Assembly (NCBI RefSeq): GCF_014268805.2 | Contig: NZ_JABWRF020000006.1 | Span: 1-50,911, forward strand | Reading direction: 5' to 3' | DNA: 50,911 bases | Source: Pseudomonas farsensis | GTDB taxonomy: Bacteria > Pseudomonadota > Gammaproteobacteria > Pseudomonadales > Pseudomonadaceae | Shown here: one piece after another, positions 8,544 to 16,751 of the stretch | How the letters are laid out: each line of letters begins with the position of its first letter | How positions within the stretch are numbered: position 1 is the first letter of the stretch | The notes under the pieces: generated by a model | The model's input: only the letters and a program-made list of their open reading frames with translations | What the model was told of the DNA's origin: nothing | The model's database searches: none | Translations under genes and position numbers: made by a program

Positions 8544-8721
8544 ATGGTTTTGTACAACCCTGTTTTCGCCAGACATATCTCCTTGTGGCGAGCGGGCTTG
8601 TCCCGCGTTGGGCTGCGCAGCAGCCCCTTGGGTTTTCAGGGCTGCTGCGCAGCCCAACGCGGGACAAGCCCGCTCGCCACAAGGAGATATGTCTGGCGAA
8701 AACAGGGGTGTACAAAACCAT
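8544..8721. repeat. Long near-perfect palindrome (83-base arms)
   Basis: The arms 8544-8626 and 8639-8721 are reverse complements with one mismatch and a 12-base loop. The inner part is a REP-like unit (GGCGAGCGGGCTTGTCCCGC, then TTGGGCTGCGCAGCAGCCC). The outer part carries a flank reading ATGGTTTTGTAC. It lies between convergent genes, so it could also act as a bidirectional transcription end. A second, shorter copy is at 32296-32442. Confidence 0.9.
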
Positions 8722-8741
8722 GGGGGGATCCCCACGGTAAC

Positions 8742-9524
8742 TTACCCCGCCGCCAACGCCGGGCGCAGGCGCCCTTGCTGGCGGCCCTCGGTCTGCATGC
8801 AGCGTTCCAGGAACAGGAACATGCAGTCGTAGCTCTTGCAAATGGCTCGCCGCAGCTCGGTACGCAGCCCCAGGGTTGGGTTTTCACCAACCAAGGTACA
8901 GATGATCTCCAACGCCTCCCAAGGGTGCGCATCGTCATACTGCGCGTGCATCTTCAGCCACTTCATCGCGCGCTTGCGCCCCTCCTCCGGGAAGCCCTCG
9001 GCGTAGCCCCCCGCACACACCACCGCCGACCACTCACCCGTGGCGCCCTCGATGGCGTAATTGGTCGCAGCCATGGCAATCGCCAGCGACTCGGTACTGC
9101 ACACGCGCCAGCACCAATCATTGAGGCCATTGAGCTCGGGCGGTACTTCCTGGGCCTGCAACTCATGCAAATGAATGCCATGGGCCTGACACCAGTGCAC
9201 CCAGTAATCGGCATGGTTGAGTTCAACACGGATATTGCGCATCAACCAGCGCCGCGCCATATCCTCGCCCGCATGGCGGCCATAGCGGGTCTTGGTCAGG
9301 TTATGGGCCATATACAGCGAGAACTGCTCAACCACCGGCCAGCCACCAATCAAGTATTGGCGAATGGTCGCCGGGCGCAATTGCCCGTCGCGCAGGCGTT
9401 GATAGAACTCATGTTCCACCACCCGGCGCTTGCTTTCGCGACAATCATTAATCAGTTGTTGGGCCCAGTCTGGATAACTGGCCGGATCCATCAATGGTCC
9501 AATCCTTATGAACGCATCAATCAC
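8742..9524 (-). CDS. undA: UndA: 1-undecene-forming nonheme iron oxidase
   Basis: A 260-residue HO-like (TenA/PqqC fold) metalloenzyme. UndA converts medium-chain fatty acids (lauric acid) to terminal alkenes (1-undecene), a volatile typical of Pseudomonas. Metal ligands line up with known UndA/HDO positions: Glu101-x2-His104, Glu159, and His193-x3-Asp197-x2-His200. Length and long stretches (for example around residues 50-70 and 185-205) agree with my memory of the P. fluorescens enzyme. The start is a GTG at 9524, preceded by AAGGAG with good spacing. It is a single gene, preceded on its strand by a GGDEF/EAL gene and followed by the long palindrome. Confidence 0.88.
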   Translation of the reverse strand: MIDAFIRIGPLMDPASYPDWAQQLINDCRESKRRVVEHEFYQRLRDGQLRPATIRQYLIGGWPVVEQFSLYMAHNLTKTRYGRHAGEDMARRWLMRNIRVELNHADYWVHWCQAHGIHLHELQAQEVPPELNGLNDWCWRVCSTESLAIAMAATNYAIEGATGEWSAVVCAGGYAEGFPEEGRKRAMKWLKMHAQYDDAHPWEALEIICTLVGENPTLGLRTELRRAICKSYDCMFLFLERCMQTEGRQQGRLRPALAAG

Positions 9525-9562
9525 TGTCGACTCCTTGGTTCCCTGTGAAGTCCGGGCGCAGC

Positions 9563-12019
9563 TTAGCGAAAGGTCCCTGGCGCCCGGTGTAACAGGGGCC
9601 TCGCCGCAATCCGTTGGCGCTGCAAGCTGTCGCAGGTAAGCACTTGCGGGCGTTCGATGAGATAGCCCTGGGCGTAGTCAACGCCGATTTCCTGCAACGC
9701 CTGCTCGATGAGCGGCGTCTCGACAAACTCGGCAATGGTCCGTTTGCCCATGACGTGGCCAATGTGATTGATCACTTCGACCATCGCCCGGTTGATCGGG
9801 TCGTCGAGCATGTCTTTGACGAAACTTCCGTCGATCTTCAGGAAGTCTACAGGCAAATGTTTCAAATAGGCGAATGACGACATCCCGGCGCAGAAGTCAT
9901 CCAACGAGAATTTGCAGCCCAAACCTTTCAATTCATTAATAAAGCGAATCGCACTTCCCAAATTGGCGATAGCGCTGGTTTCGGTTATTTCAAAACAGAT
10001 TAAGCGAGGCGGAATGTCGTACTCGGCAAACAGCCGGTGCAGGTACTCAAGGAACTTGTCATCGCCAATACTGGTACCCGAAAGGTTGATCGCGCAGACC
10101 GCCAACGGCCCTTCACGGCCTTCATCCAGGCACTGCCGGATGACCTGGAACACGCCGCGCACCACCCAACGGTCGAGCGCGGTCATCAGGCCGTAGCGCT
10201 CGGCAGCGGGGATGAAACTGTCCGGCAGGATGGTGCGGCCGCTTTCATCGTGCAGGCGTAGCAGAATCTCGATATGGCCGGTTTCATCCTGCCCGCGCAA
10301 CGGCGCGATTTCCTGGGCATAGAGGCAAAAGCGGTTTTCTTCCAGCGCCACGTGCAGGCGTTGTATCCAGGCCATTTCGCCAAAGCGCATGGACAATTCG
10401 CTATCGTCGGCGTGGTACACCTGTACCCGGTTGCGGCCCTTTTCCTTGGCCATGTAGCAGGCCATGTCGGCGGCGCGTAGCGAGGCTTCAAGCGTGTTCG
10501 GCGCCTGGGCAATATGCACCAGGCCAATGCTGACGGTGGTCACGAACGGCCTGCCCTTCCACACGAAGTGCAGGCTCTGCACCGCCTGGCGCAGTTGCTC
10601 GGCGATGCGCTCGGCCTGCTCGGGCGCGCAGCTTTCGAGCAGGATGCCAAACTCATCGCCGCCCAGCCGGGCCAGGGTGTCGCCCTCACGCAAGCCTGAC
10701 TGCAACACCGCGCAAATATGACGCAGCAGTTCATCACCTGCTGCATGGCCACAGGTGTCGTTTACCAACTTGAACTGGTCCAGGTCCAGGAACATCAGCG
10801 AATGCCGACCTGCCTGGCGCGACAGCACATTGAGCGCCTGCTCCAGGCGGTATTCGAACTCGCGGCGGTTGGCCAGGCCCGTCAGGGCGTCATGGGTCGC
10901 CTGCCATGACAGGTTGGCGATGTACTGGCGTTCCTGGGTCATGTCATGCAGCACGATGACCATGCCACTGATCTGGCCATCGGTCAGAATCGACGAGCCG
11001 ACCAGGTTGACCGACACCGTGCTGCCGTCCAGACGCTGGATCAAGCGGGCATGCTCGGCGCCACCCTTGAGGCTGCCATTGAGCACCTGCTCGACCAAGG
11101 TGGGGCTGTCGCGCTCGGCGCCTTCCTCCAGCAGGCTGAACAGTGCCGACAGCGGCAAGCCCTGGGCCTGGCCTGCCTGCCAGTGGGTGAGGTGCTCGGC
11201 GGCTGGGTTCATGTAGGCGATGCAGCCGTCGACGTCGGTGGTGATCACCGCATCGCCAATCGAGCCGAGCGTGATCTGCGCCCGCTCCTGTTCCTCTTGC
11301 AGGGCACTGGCAAATGCCTGGCGCTGGGCCAGCAGCTTGCTCGAGCGGCGCCAGGCCATGGTAATCAAGAACAACGCGGTGATCAGGTTGGTCAGCATCA
11401 GCACCTTGAGCAGCACCCGCGAGCCTTCACCGAGGGCGTCACTGAAGGCTTTCGCCGCCGGCGTTACGCCGTCGTTGATGGCGACGATGCGCGCCTTCCA
11501 GTCGGTCACCTGGCGGGCATCGACCGCGCCGGTGGCAAAGCCCTGGCGCATCTGCCCGGCCAGCACATCGAGCTGGCTCAGGTAATCGTCGCCGATGTCC
11601 CAGTAGTCGATGGCCGTCTGCAGGTAGCTGACATTGCGAAAGTTGCGGTAGAACCAGATGATCCGGGCCACATCCTCAGGGTGGTTGCCGCCTTGCAGGA
11701 TGCCTTGGCGTGCAGCCTCAAGGTCGGGCACCGGCTGATCGAGGGCAACGCGCAGCTCGCGGTCGCCCTGGGGCACCAGAATGGCCTGGCGATAACGCTG
11801 GTAGGTGAGCGGGTGGCGGTCGTCGGCGTACAGGCTCAGGTAGTAGATGGCGTCTTTCTGCGCCTTGGACCACAGGCTCTCGCCGGCAACATAGGCGCGC
11901 ATCGCAGACAAGGCATAAAGGCTCAGGCTGCCCAGCAGCACCTGGAACGCTACAACGGCGACAAACGGCCAGATAATGCCCAGCAGCCGTGGCGCTTCGA
12001 GAGTCCGATTTCCCTTCAT
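9563..12019 (-). CDS. Membrane GGDEF-EAL protein with PAS domain (c-di-GMP turnover)
   Basis: An 818-residue inner-membrane protein: helix 1 (about 13-40), a periplasmic sensor region (about 40-200), helix 2 (about 202-222), PAS (about 245-360), GGDEF (about 370-530) and EAL (about 550-800). GGDEF is intact at 453-457, and an inhibitory site RxxD (444-447) sits five residues before it. The EAL domain has EIL for EAL (Glu584), and the downstream FEITET, DDF and LKIDG motifs are kept, so both synthesis and hydrolysis of c-di-GMP are possible. AGGGA precedes the ATG. Whether it acts as cyclase, phosphodiesterase or both cannot be read from the sequence. Confidence 0.88.
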   Translation of the reverse strand: MKGNRTLEAPRLLGIIWPFVAVVAFQVLLGSLSLYALSAMRAYVAGESLWSKAQKDAIYYLSLYADDRHPLTYQRYRQAILVPQGDRELRVALDQPVPDLEAARQGILQGGNHPEDVARIIWFYRNFRNVSYLQTAIDYWDIGDDYLSQLDVLAGQMRQGFATGAVDARQVTDWKARIVAINDGVTPAAKAFSDALGEGSRVLLKVLMLTNLITALFLITMAWRRSSKLLAQRQAFASALQEEQERAQITLGSIGDAVITTDVDGCIAYMNPAAEHLTHWQAGQAQGLPLSALFSLLEEGAERDSPTLVEQVLNGSLKGGAEHARLIQRLDGSTVSVNLVGSSILTDGQISGMVIVLHDMTQERQYIANLSWQATHDALTGLANRREFEYRLEQALNVLSRQAGRHSLMFLDLDQFKLVNDTCGHAAGDELLRHICAVLQSGLREGDTLARLGGDEFGILLESCAPEQAERIAEQLRQAVQSLHFVWKGRPFVTTVSIGLVHIAQAPNTLEASLRAADMACYMAKEKGRNRVQVYHADDSELSMRFGEMAWIQRLHVALEENRFCLYAQEIAPLRGQDETGHIEILLRLHDESGRTILPDSFIPAAERYGLMTALDRWVVRGVFQVIRQCLDEGREGPLAVCAINLSGTSIGDDKFLEYLHRLFAEYDIPPRLICFEITETSAIANLGSAIRFINELKGLGCKFSLDDFCAGMSSFAYLKHLPVDFLKIDGSFVKDMLDDPINRAMVEVINHIGHVMGKRTIAEFVETPLIEQALQEIGVDYAQGYLIERPQVLTCDSLQRQRIAARPLLHRAPGTFR

Positions 12020-12168
12020 GTAATCCCTGTCACTGCGGCAGATAAGGCACGAATCGACCTAGACATCGCTCAGCGTAGGCCATTTGCTCTGAAGCAGCGA
12101 CAAGTGGCGAGCGGCAAGCGACAAGAAAAAGCAGTGCCGCTGCAGTTGGAGGTTTGCCGCCGATTCGC

Positions 12169-14001
12169 TCAGGTCTGCTGCAGATGGCCGTAGAGCTTGG
12201 CGTAAAGCCCGCCGTCGGCGATCAACTGCTGATGGTCGCCGTCCTCCGCCACGCGGCCGCCGTCGAATACCAGCACACGGTCGGCCTGTTTAACGGCCGA
12301 CAGACGGTGGGCGATGATCAGGGTGGTGCGCCCGCTCAGAAAGCGCGCCAGCGCCTGGTGCAGGTTGTACTCGGTGGCGGCATCCAGCGCCGAGGTGGCT
12401 TCGTCGAGGATCACCACCTTCGGCTCGGCCAGTACCATGCGGGCGATGGCCAGGCGTTGGCGCTGCCCGCCCGACAGGCGCACGCCGGAGCGCCCGACGA
12501 TGCTGTCCAGGCCCTGAGGCAGTGCGGCGATGGTCGCATCGAGCTGGGCGATACGCAGCGCCTGCCAGCAGGCCTCGTCGCTGCACTCGCGGCCCATGGT
12601 CAGGTTGGCGCGCACGCTGTCGTTGAACAACGACGGGTGCTGCAGCACCACTGCGACGTTTTCACGCAGGGTTTCCAGGCCGATTTCCTGAAGGCTGGCG
12701 CCGCCAAAGCGGATGGTCCCGGCCTGTGCGCTGTACAGCCCCAGCAGCAACTGCACCAAGGTGCTCTTGCCGCCGCCACTGGCGCCGACGATTGCCACCT
12801 TTTCGCCAGGGGCGATGGCCAGGTTCAGTTGGTCCAGCACCGGTTCATCGGCATAGGCAAAGCGCAGGTCACGCACTTCGATGCCGACCGTTTCGCGGGC
12901 GCTGAACGGGTCGCAGGCCGCGGCGTACTGCGGCTCGTCAGCCCGCGACAGCAGCTCGTTGAGGCGGCTCAGGGCGCCACCTGCGGCGTAATAGGCGTAT
13001 TGCAGGTTGAGCAGTTGCTCCACCGGGCCAATCATGAACCACAGGTAGCTGAACACCGCCAGCATCTGGCCGATGGACAGGTCGGAAAACAGCACGGTGA
13101 GCATGGCCGCCGCGCGGAAAATGTCGATGCCGAACTGGAACAATAGCCCGCTGGCGCGGCCGCTGGCGTCGCTCTTCCACTGCGAGGCCACCGCATAGTC
13201 GCGCACTTCACGGGCGCGCAGGCCAAGCCGGCCAAGGAAGTAACCCTGGCGGTTGCTCGCGCGGATTTCCTGGATGGCATCGAGGGTTTCGGTCAACGCC
13301 TGGGTAAAGCGCCCGGTGCTGTCGTTTTCGAGCTTTTTCAGGTGCTTGACGCGCTTGCCCAACTGCACGGTGAAAAAGATCACCAGCGGGTTGAACAGCA
13401 AAATCAGCAACGCCAGCTTCCAGTGCATCCACATCAGGATGGCCGCGGTGCCGGTGAGGGTCAGCATCGCCACCAGGAAGCGGCTCAAGGTTTCGCCGAC
13501 AAATTTGTCGAGGGTGTCCAGGTCGGTGACCAGATGGGTGGTCACGGTACCGCTGCCCAGGCTTTCGTATTCCTTGAGCGAGATGCGCTTGAGCCGTTCG
13601 ATCAGGCGGATGCGCAAGCGGTAGACGATGTCCTTGGCCAGGCCCGCGAACAACCTGGCTTGCACCACGTTGCAGGCCAGCGCCGAGACGCGCAGGCACA
13701 AGGTGGCGCAGAGCATCAGGCCAATATAGCCGGCCGGCACCTGCCAGCCAGCGGGCAGCAGGTTGTTCATCCACTTCAGCGCCGCGTCACCATTGCCCAG
13801 CAGCACTTCATCGACCAGCAGCGGCAGCAACAGCGGAATCGGCACGCTGCACAGTGCGGCGAACACCGCTACCAGGTTGGCGCTCCACAGGGCCTTTTTA
13901 TGCTGCAGCGCCAGGCGGCGGATTTCGGCCCAGCTCAGGCGATCTGGCGCCGCCGGCGGCTGCCCTGGTGTCGGGCCGGGCGAGCCTGGCGCATCAAGCA
14001 C
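12169..14001 (-). CDS. ABC exporter, fused membrane and ATPase domains
   Basis: A 610-residue half-transporter: about six helices in the first 320 residues, then an ATPase with Walker A (GASGGGKST), signature LSGGQ, Walker B (VVILDEA) and H-loop (IIAHRLS). It belongs to the MsbA/HlyB-like exporter family and should work as a homodimer. I start it at the GTG at 14001, which overlaps the DsbA-like gene end by 8 bases; a longer frame to 14064 would be inside that gene. The ribosome site is weak, so the start is uncertain. The exported substrate is unknown. Confidence 0.82.
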   Translation of the reverse strand: MLDAPGSPGPTPGQPPAAPDRLSWAEIRRLALQHKKALWSANLVAVFAALCSVPIPLLLPLLVDEVLLGNGDAALKWMNNLLPAGWQVPAGYIGLMLCATLCLRVSALACNVVQARLFAGLAKDIVYRLRIRLIERLKRISLKEYESLGSGTVTTHLVTDLDTLDKFVGETLSRFLVAMLTLTGTAAILMWMHWKLALLILLFNPLVIFFTVQLGKRVKHLKKLENDSTGRFTQALTETLDAIQEIRASNRQGYFLGRLGLRAREVRDYAVASQWKSDASGRASGLLFQFGIDIFRAAAMLTVLFSDLSIGQMLAVFSYLWFMIGPVEQLLNLQYAYYAAGGALSRLNELLSRADEPQYAAACDPFSARETVGIEVRDLRFAYADEPVLDQLNLAIAPGEKVAIVGASGGGKSTLVQLLLGLYSAQAGTIRFGGASLQEIGLETLRENVAVVLQHPSLFNDSVRANLTMGRECSDEACWQALRIAQLDATIAALPQGLDSIVGRSGVRLSGGQRQRLAIARMVLAEPKVVILDEATSALDAATEYNLHQALARFLSGRTTLIIAHRLSAVKQADRVLVFDGGRVAEDGDHQQLIADGGLYAKLYGHLQQT

Positions 14002-14626
14002 AGGCGGCCTGCTGCAGCCAGCGAGCAAGCAAAGGTTGCAGGCTCTCCAGGGGTTGGTAGCCATTGGTCACCAACGCCAACTGGCCGTTGCGCTCGGCCA
14101 GCAGCGTCGGGAAGCCGGCAATACCCAGGTCTCGGGCCCAGGCGATATCGTCGACCGTGGCCTTACGCACCTGCGGGCAGGCGAACTGCTGGGCAAACGG
14201 CTCGCGGGCAAAGCCTGCCTGCTCGGCCAGGTCGACCAGTTGCGGGGCGCGGGTGACGTCGATGCCCTGCTCGTAGAACCCGTGCTGGATCAGCTTGAGC
14301 AACGCCCACATGCGCGGCTCGTCAAGCTCGCGGGCAGCTACCAGGGCGCGGCAGGCAGGCTCGGTGTCGTAGACAAAACCGTCGGGCATCGCGCCTTCGA
14401 AGCTGAACGGCTGCCCGGTGGCATCCTGCACCGCCTGCCAGTGCTCAAGGATGTACTTGCGCGTCGAGGTATCCAGCGCACTGCTGCCGCTGCGCAGCCC
14501 GCCTGGCACCAGGTGGGTGGCCACCCCGGCCTCGCGCGCCTGGGCGAACAGGGCCTCGGCCACTGGGGCAAAACCCCAGCACCAGGAGCACATCGGGTCC
14601 ATCACATAGAGCAGGCGTGCGGACAT
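13994..14626 (-). CDS. DsbA-family thiol oxidoreductase (FrnE-like)
   Basis: A 210-residue thioredoxin-fold protein with an N-terminal CSWC active site (Cys13, Cys16) following DPM, a helical insertion, and the cis-Pro loop (GFPTL). There is no signal peptide, so unlike DsbA itself it is probably cytoplasmic, as in the FrnE branch. It ends inside the start of the ABC exporter gene and begins 3 bases after the trhO stop, so the three minus-strand genes are probably co-transcribed. Confidence 0.8.
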   Translation of the reverse strand: MSARLLYVMDPMCSWCWGFAPVAEALFAQAREAGVATHLVPGGLRSGSSALDTSTRKYILEHWQAVQDATGQPFSFEGAMPDGFVYDTEPACRALVAARELDEPRMWALLKLIQHGFYEQGIDVTRAPQLVDLAEQAGFAREPFAQQFACPQVRKATVDDIAWARDLGIAGFPTLLAERNGQLALVTNGYQPLESLQPLLARWLQQAACA

Positions 14627-14629
14627 CGG

Positions 14630-15562
14630 TCAGGCCTCGGCTTTGTAGTTGAAACCGATCGGGTGTGGCAGGTTGCGCGCCTTGGCCAGTTCGATCTGCT
14701 TTTGCCGGTCGATGGCACTGCGGCGGGTCTTCTCACTGAGGGTGTCCCAGCAATGCGGGCAGCTCACGCCAGGCGAGTAATGCTCGGACTCGCGGTCCTT
14801 GGCATCGACCGGGTGGCGGCAGGCGTGGCACTGGTCGTACTCGCCCTCGCTGAGGTCGTGGCGCACGGTGACGCGGTTGTCGAACACGAAGCAGTCGCCG
14901 TCCCACAGGCTTTCTTCCTGAGGCACCTCTTCGAAGTACTTCAGCACCCCACCCTTGAGATGATAGACGGCTTCGAAGCCCTCACCGAGCATGTAGCTGG
15001 AGGCTTTTTCGCAGCGGATACCGCCGGTGCAGAACATCGCCACCTTCTTGTGTTTGGCGGGGTCGAAGTTGGCCTTGATGTACTCGGGGAACTCGCGGAA
15101 GGTCTCGGTCTTGGGGTCGACCGCGCCCTTGAAGGTGCCGATGGCCACTTCGTAGTCGTTGCGGGTGTCGATCAGCAGTACTTCGGGGTCGCTGATCAGC
15201 GCGTTCCAATCCTTGGGCTCGACGTAGGTGCCGACGGCTTTGTTCGGGTCGACGCCCGGCACGCCCAGGGTGACGATCTCTTTTTTCAGCTTGACCTTGG
15301 TGCGGTAGAACGGTTGTTCGTCGCAGTACGACTCTTTATGGTCGATGTCGACCATGCGCGGGTCGTTGCGCAGCCAGGCCAGCAGGCCGTCGATGCCTTC
15401 GCGGGTGGCGGACACGGTACCGTTGATACCCTCTTCAGCCAGCAGCAGCGTGCCTTTGACGTTGTTGTCGAGCATTGCCTTGAGCAGGGGCTCGCGCAGT
15501 TCGACGTAGTCTGTGAGGGTGACGAATTTGTACAGCGCCGCCACGACGATCGGTTGGGTCAT
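14630..15562 (-). CDS. trhO: tRNA uridine(34) hydroxylase, rhodanese type
   Basis: A 310-residue protein matching TrhO (formerly YceA), which hydroxylates U34 of certain tRNAs to ho5U using O2. It has an N-terminal ferredoxin-like region and a central rhodanese domain with catalytic Cys178 in FCTGGIRCEK. It ends with a Cys-rich tail containing CHAC and CPHC, probably metal binding. The start at 15562 is supported by GGAG upstream and by the conserved MTQPIVVAALYKF start; the longer open frame to 15667 is in repeat DNA. Confidence 0.92.
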   Translation of the reverse strand: MTQPIVVAALYKFVTLTDYVELREPLLKAMLDNNVKGTLLLAEEGINGTVSATREGIDGLLAWLRNDPRMVDIDHKESYCDEQPFYRTKVKLKKEIVTLGVPGVDPNKAVGTYVEPKDWNALISDPEVLLIDTRNDYEVAIGTFKGAVDPKTETFREFPEYIKANFDPAKHKKVAMFCTGGIRCEKASSYMLGEGFEAVYHLKGGVLKYFEEVPQEESLWDGDCFVFDNRVTVRHDLSEGEYDQCHACRHPVDAKDRESEHYSPGVSCPHCWDTLSEKTRRSAIDRQKQIELAKARNLPHPIGFNYKAEA

Positions 15563-15645
15563 TTGCGTTGAATCTCCAGGTGGCTGCCCTCGTAAGGGGC
15601 GAACCGGGCGTTTACATGAACAGGGTTGGGGGGCTGCCCCGCTTT

Positions 15646-15708
15646 CGCGACAAAAGGCCGCTCCCACAAAGACATTGCTGCCTGTGCAGGAGCGGCCTGG
15701 TGCCGCGA
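15646..15708. repeat. REP-like inverted repeat
   Basis: Imperfect inverted repeat: CGCGACAAAAGGCCGCTCCC pairs with a right arm containing GGAGCGGCCTGGTGCCGCG. It lies between the BolA-family gene and trhO, both on the minus strand. Confidence 0.75.
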
Positions 15709-15764
15709 TGGGCCGCGCAGCGGCCCCGAAGGATGGCGAAGTCTAGCAGAATCCCTGGCGGGAA

Positions 15765-16061
15765 TCAGTGCCCGCCGCCTGCGCACACCGGCGAAGCCGG
15801 CGCCACCCCAACCACTGCCCACTCTTCAGGGGTGTAGGTGTGGATGGCCAGGGCATGGATCTGCCCCATCAGCTCGCCCATGGTGGCGTAGACCTTCTGG
15901 TGGCGCTTGACGCTGTTGAGCCCGGCAAACTGCGCGCTGACCAGCACGGCTTTGTAGTGCGACTCCTGGCCACGGCTATGCATGTGGCTTTCGTTGTGCA
16001 CTTCAAGGTGCTGGTCACCCAGCGCGGCCAGTTGCTGCTCGATACGTTGCTGCATGCTCAT
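15765..16061 (-). CDS. BolA family protein
   Basis: A 98-residue protein with the BolA fold signature: MQQRIEQQL start, VHNESHMHS, and SVKRHQKVYATMGELM near the C-terminal helix. BolA proteins pair with monothiol glutaredoxins in Fe-S handling and can affect cell shape; which subtype this is cannot be settled here. It starts 10 bases after the DUF2059 stop on the same strand, so the two are probably one operon. The tail ends in a short Gly/His stretch. Confidence 0.85.
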   Translation of the reverse strand: MSMQQRIEQQLAALGDQHLEVHNESHMHSRGQESHYKAVLVSAQFAGLNSVKRHQKVYATMGELMGQIHALAIHTYTPEEWAVVGVAPASPVCAGGGH

Positions 16062-16071
16062 CGCGTCAGGC

Positions 16072-16596
16072 TCACTTCTTGGCAGGCGCTACGGCTTTGC
16101 CGGCGTTCGGGTCGAGTTCCTTGGTCATGTCGTCAAGCAGCTTGTTGACCACAGGTACCGCAGGTTCCAGGCTCTGCTGGGTCAGCTGGGCCGACTGCTG
16201 GGTAACCTTGGGCATTTCACGCAGGACTTTCTTGCCCAGCGGCGACTCGTAGAACTTGACCAGGTCGTTGAGCTCGGCCTCGGTGAAGGTCGCGGTGTAC
16301 AGGTTGACCATTTGCGGCTTGAGCTTTTTCCAGCCAATGGCGTTGTCCAGGGCAGCATTGGCCTTGGCGGTGTAGCTGTCGAGGACGTTCTTCTTGGTGG
16401 CCGGTGCCTTGGTTTGCTCGAAGCGCTGGGCAAACATCTGCTGGACCTGCATGTACACCGGGGTACCCAGCTTGTCGGCATTGGCCAGGGTCAGGAATTT
16501 CTCGGCGGCAGCGTTGTGGCTGGCAGTTGCGGCGAGTACCTGGCCGCTGGCGCAAACCAGGGCAACGGCGGCACAGAGGACACGGAGACGGGTCAT
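16072..16596 (-). CDS. DUF2059 periplasmic protein
   Basis: A 174-residue protein with a signal peptide (MTRLRV, hydrophobic core, cleavage after VLA or LAA). The helical body fits DUF2059, including FTEAELNDLVKFYESPLGKK. AAGGAAA precedes the ATG. The family has no settled function; it is periplasmic and rich in Lys, Gln and Ala. Upstream and divergent is fumC. Confidence 0.8.
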   Translation of the reverse strand: MTRLRVLCAAVALVCASGQVLAATASHNAAAEKFLTLANADKLGTPVYMQVQQMFAQRFEQTKAPATKKNVLDSYTAKANAALDNAIGWKKLKPQMVNLYTATFTEAELNDLVKFYESPLGKKVLREMPKVTQQSAQLTQQSLEPAVPVVNKLLDDMTKELDPNAGKAVAPAKK

Positions 16597-16751
16597 TGCA
16601 TTTCCTTCAAGAAAGGGAGGCGGGTACCTCAGAGTAGAGCATTCTGCGCCGTGGTGGCGATGTGCTCAAGTGGCACGACGAGCGACTGAACCGCTCGGTC
16701 GATTCAGGGCCTAAACTGCGAGTTCTGGTTAATTCAAGGAGAGCGCGCAGC

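Noticed and set aside
8457..8721. CRISPR-like repeats
   Set aside because: The units are inverted pairs of REP type, without regular spacing or spacers, and no cas genes are near.
13763..15571. 602-codon plus-strand open frame across three minus-strand genes
   Set aside because: It lies over the ABC exporter, DsbA-like and TrhO genes, which have clear motifs; the antisense product shows no family.
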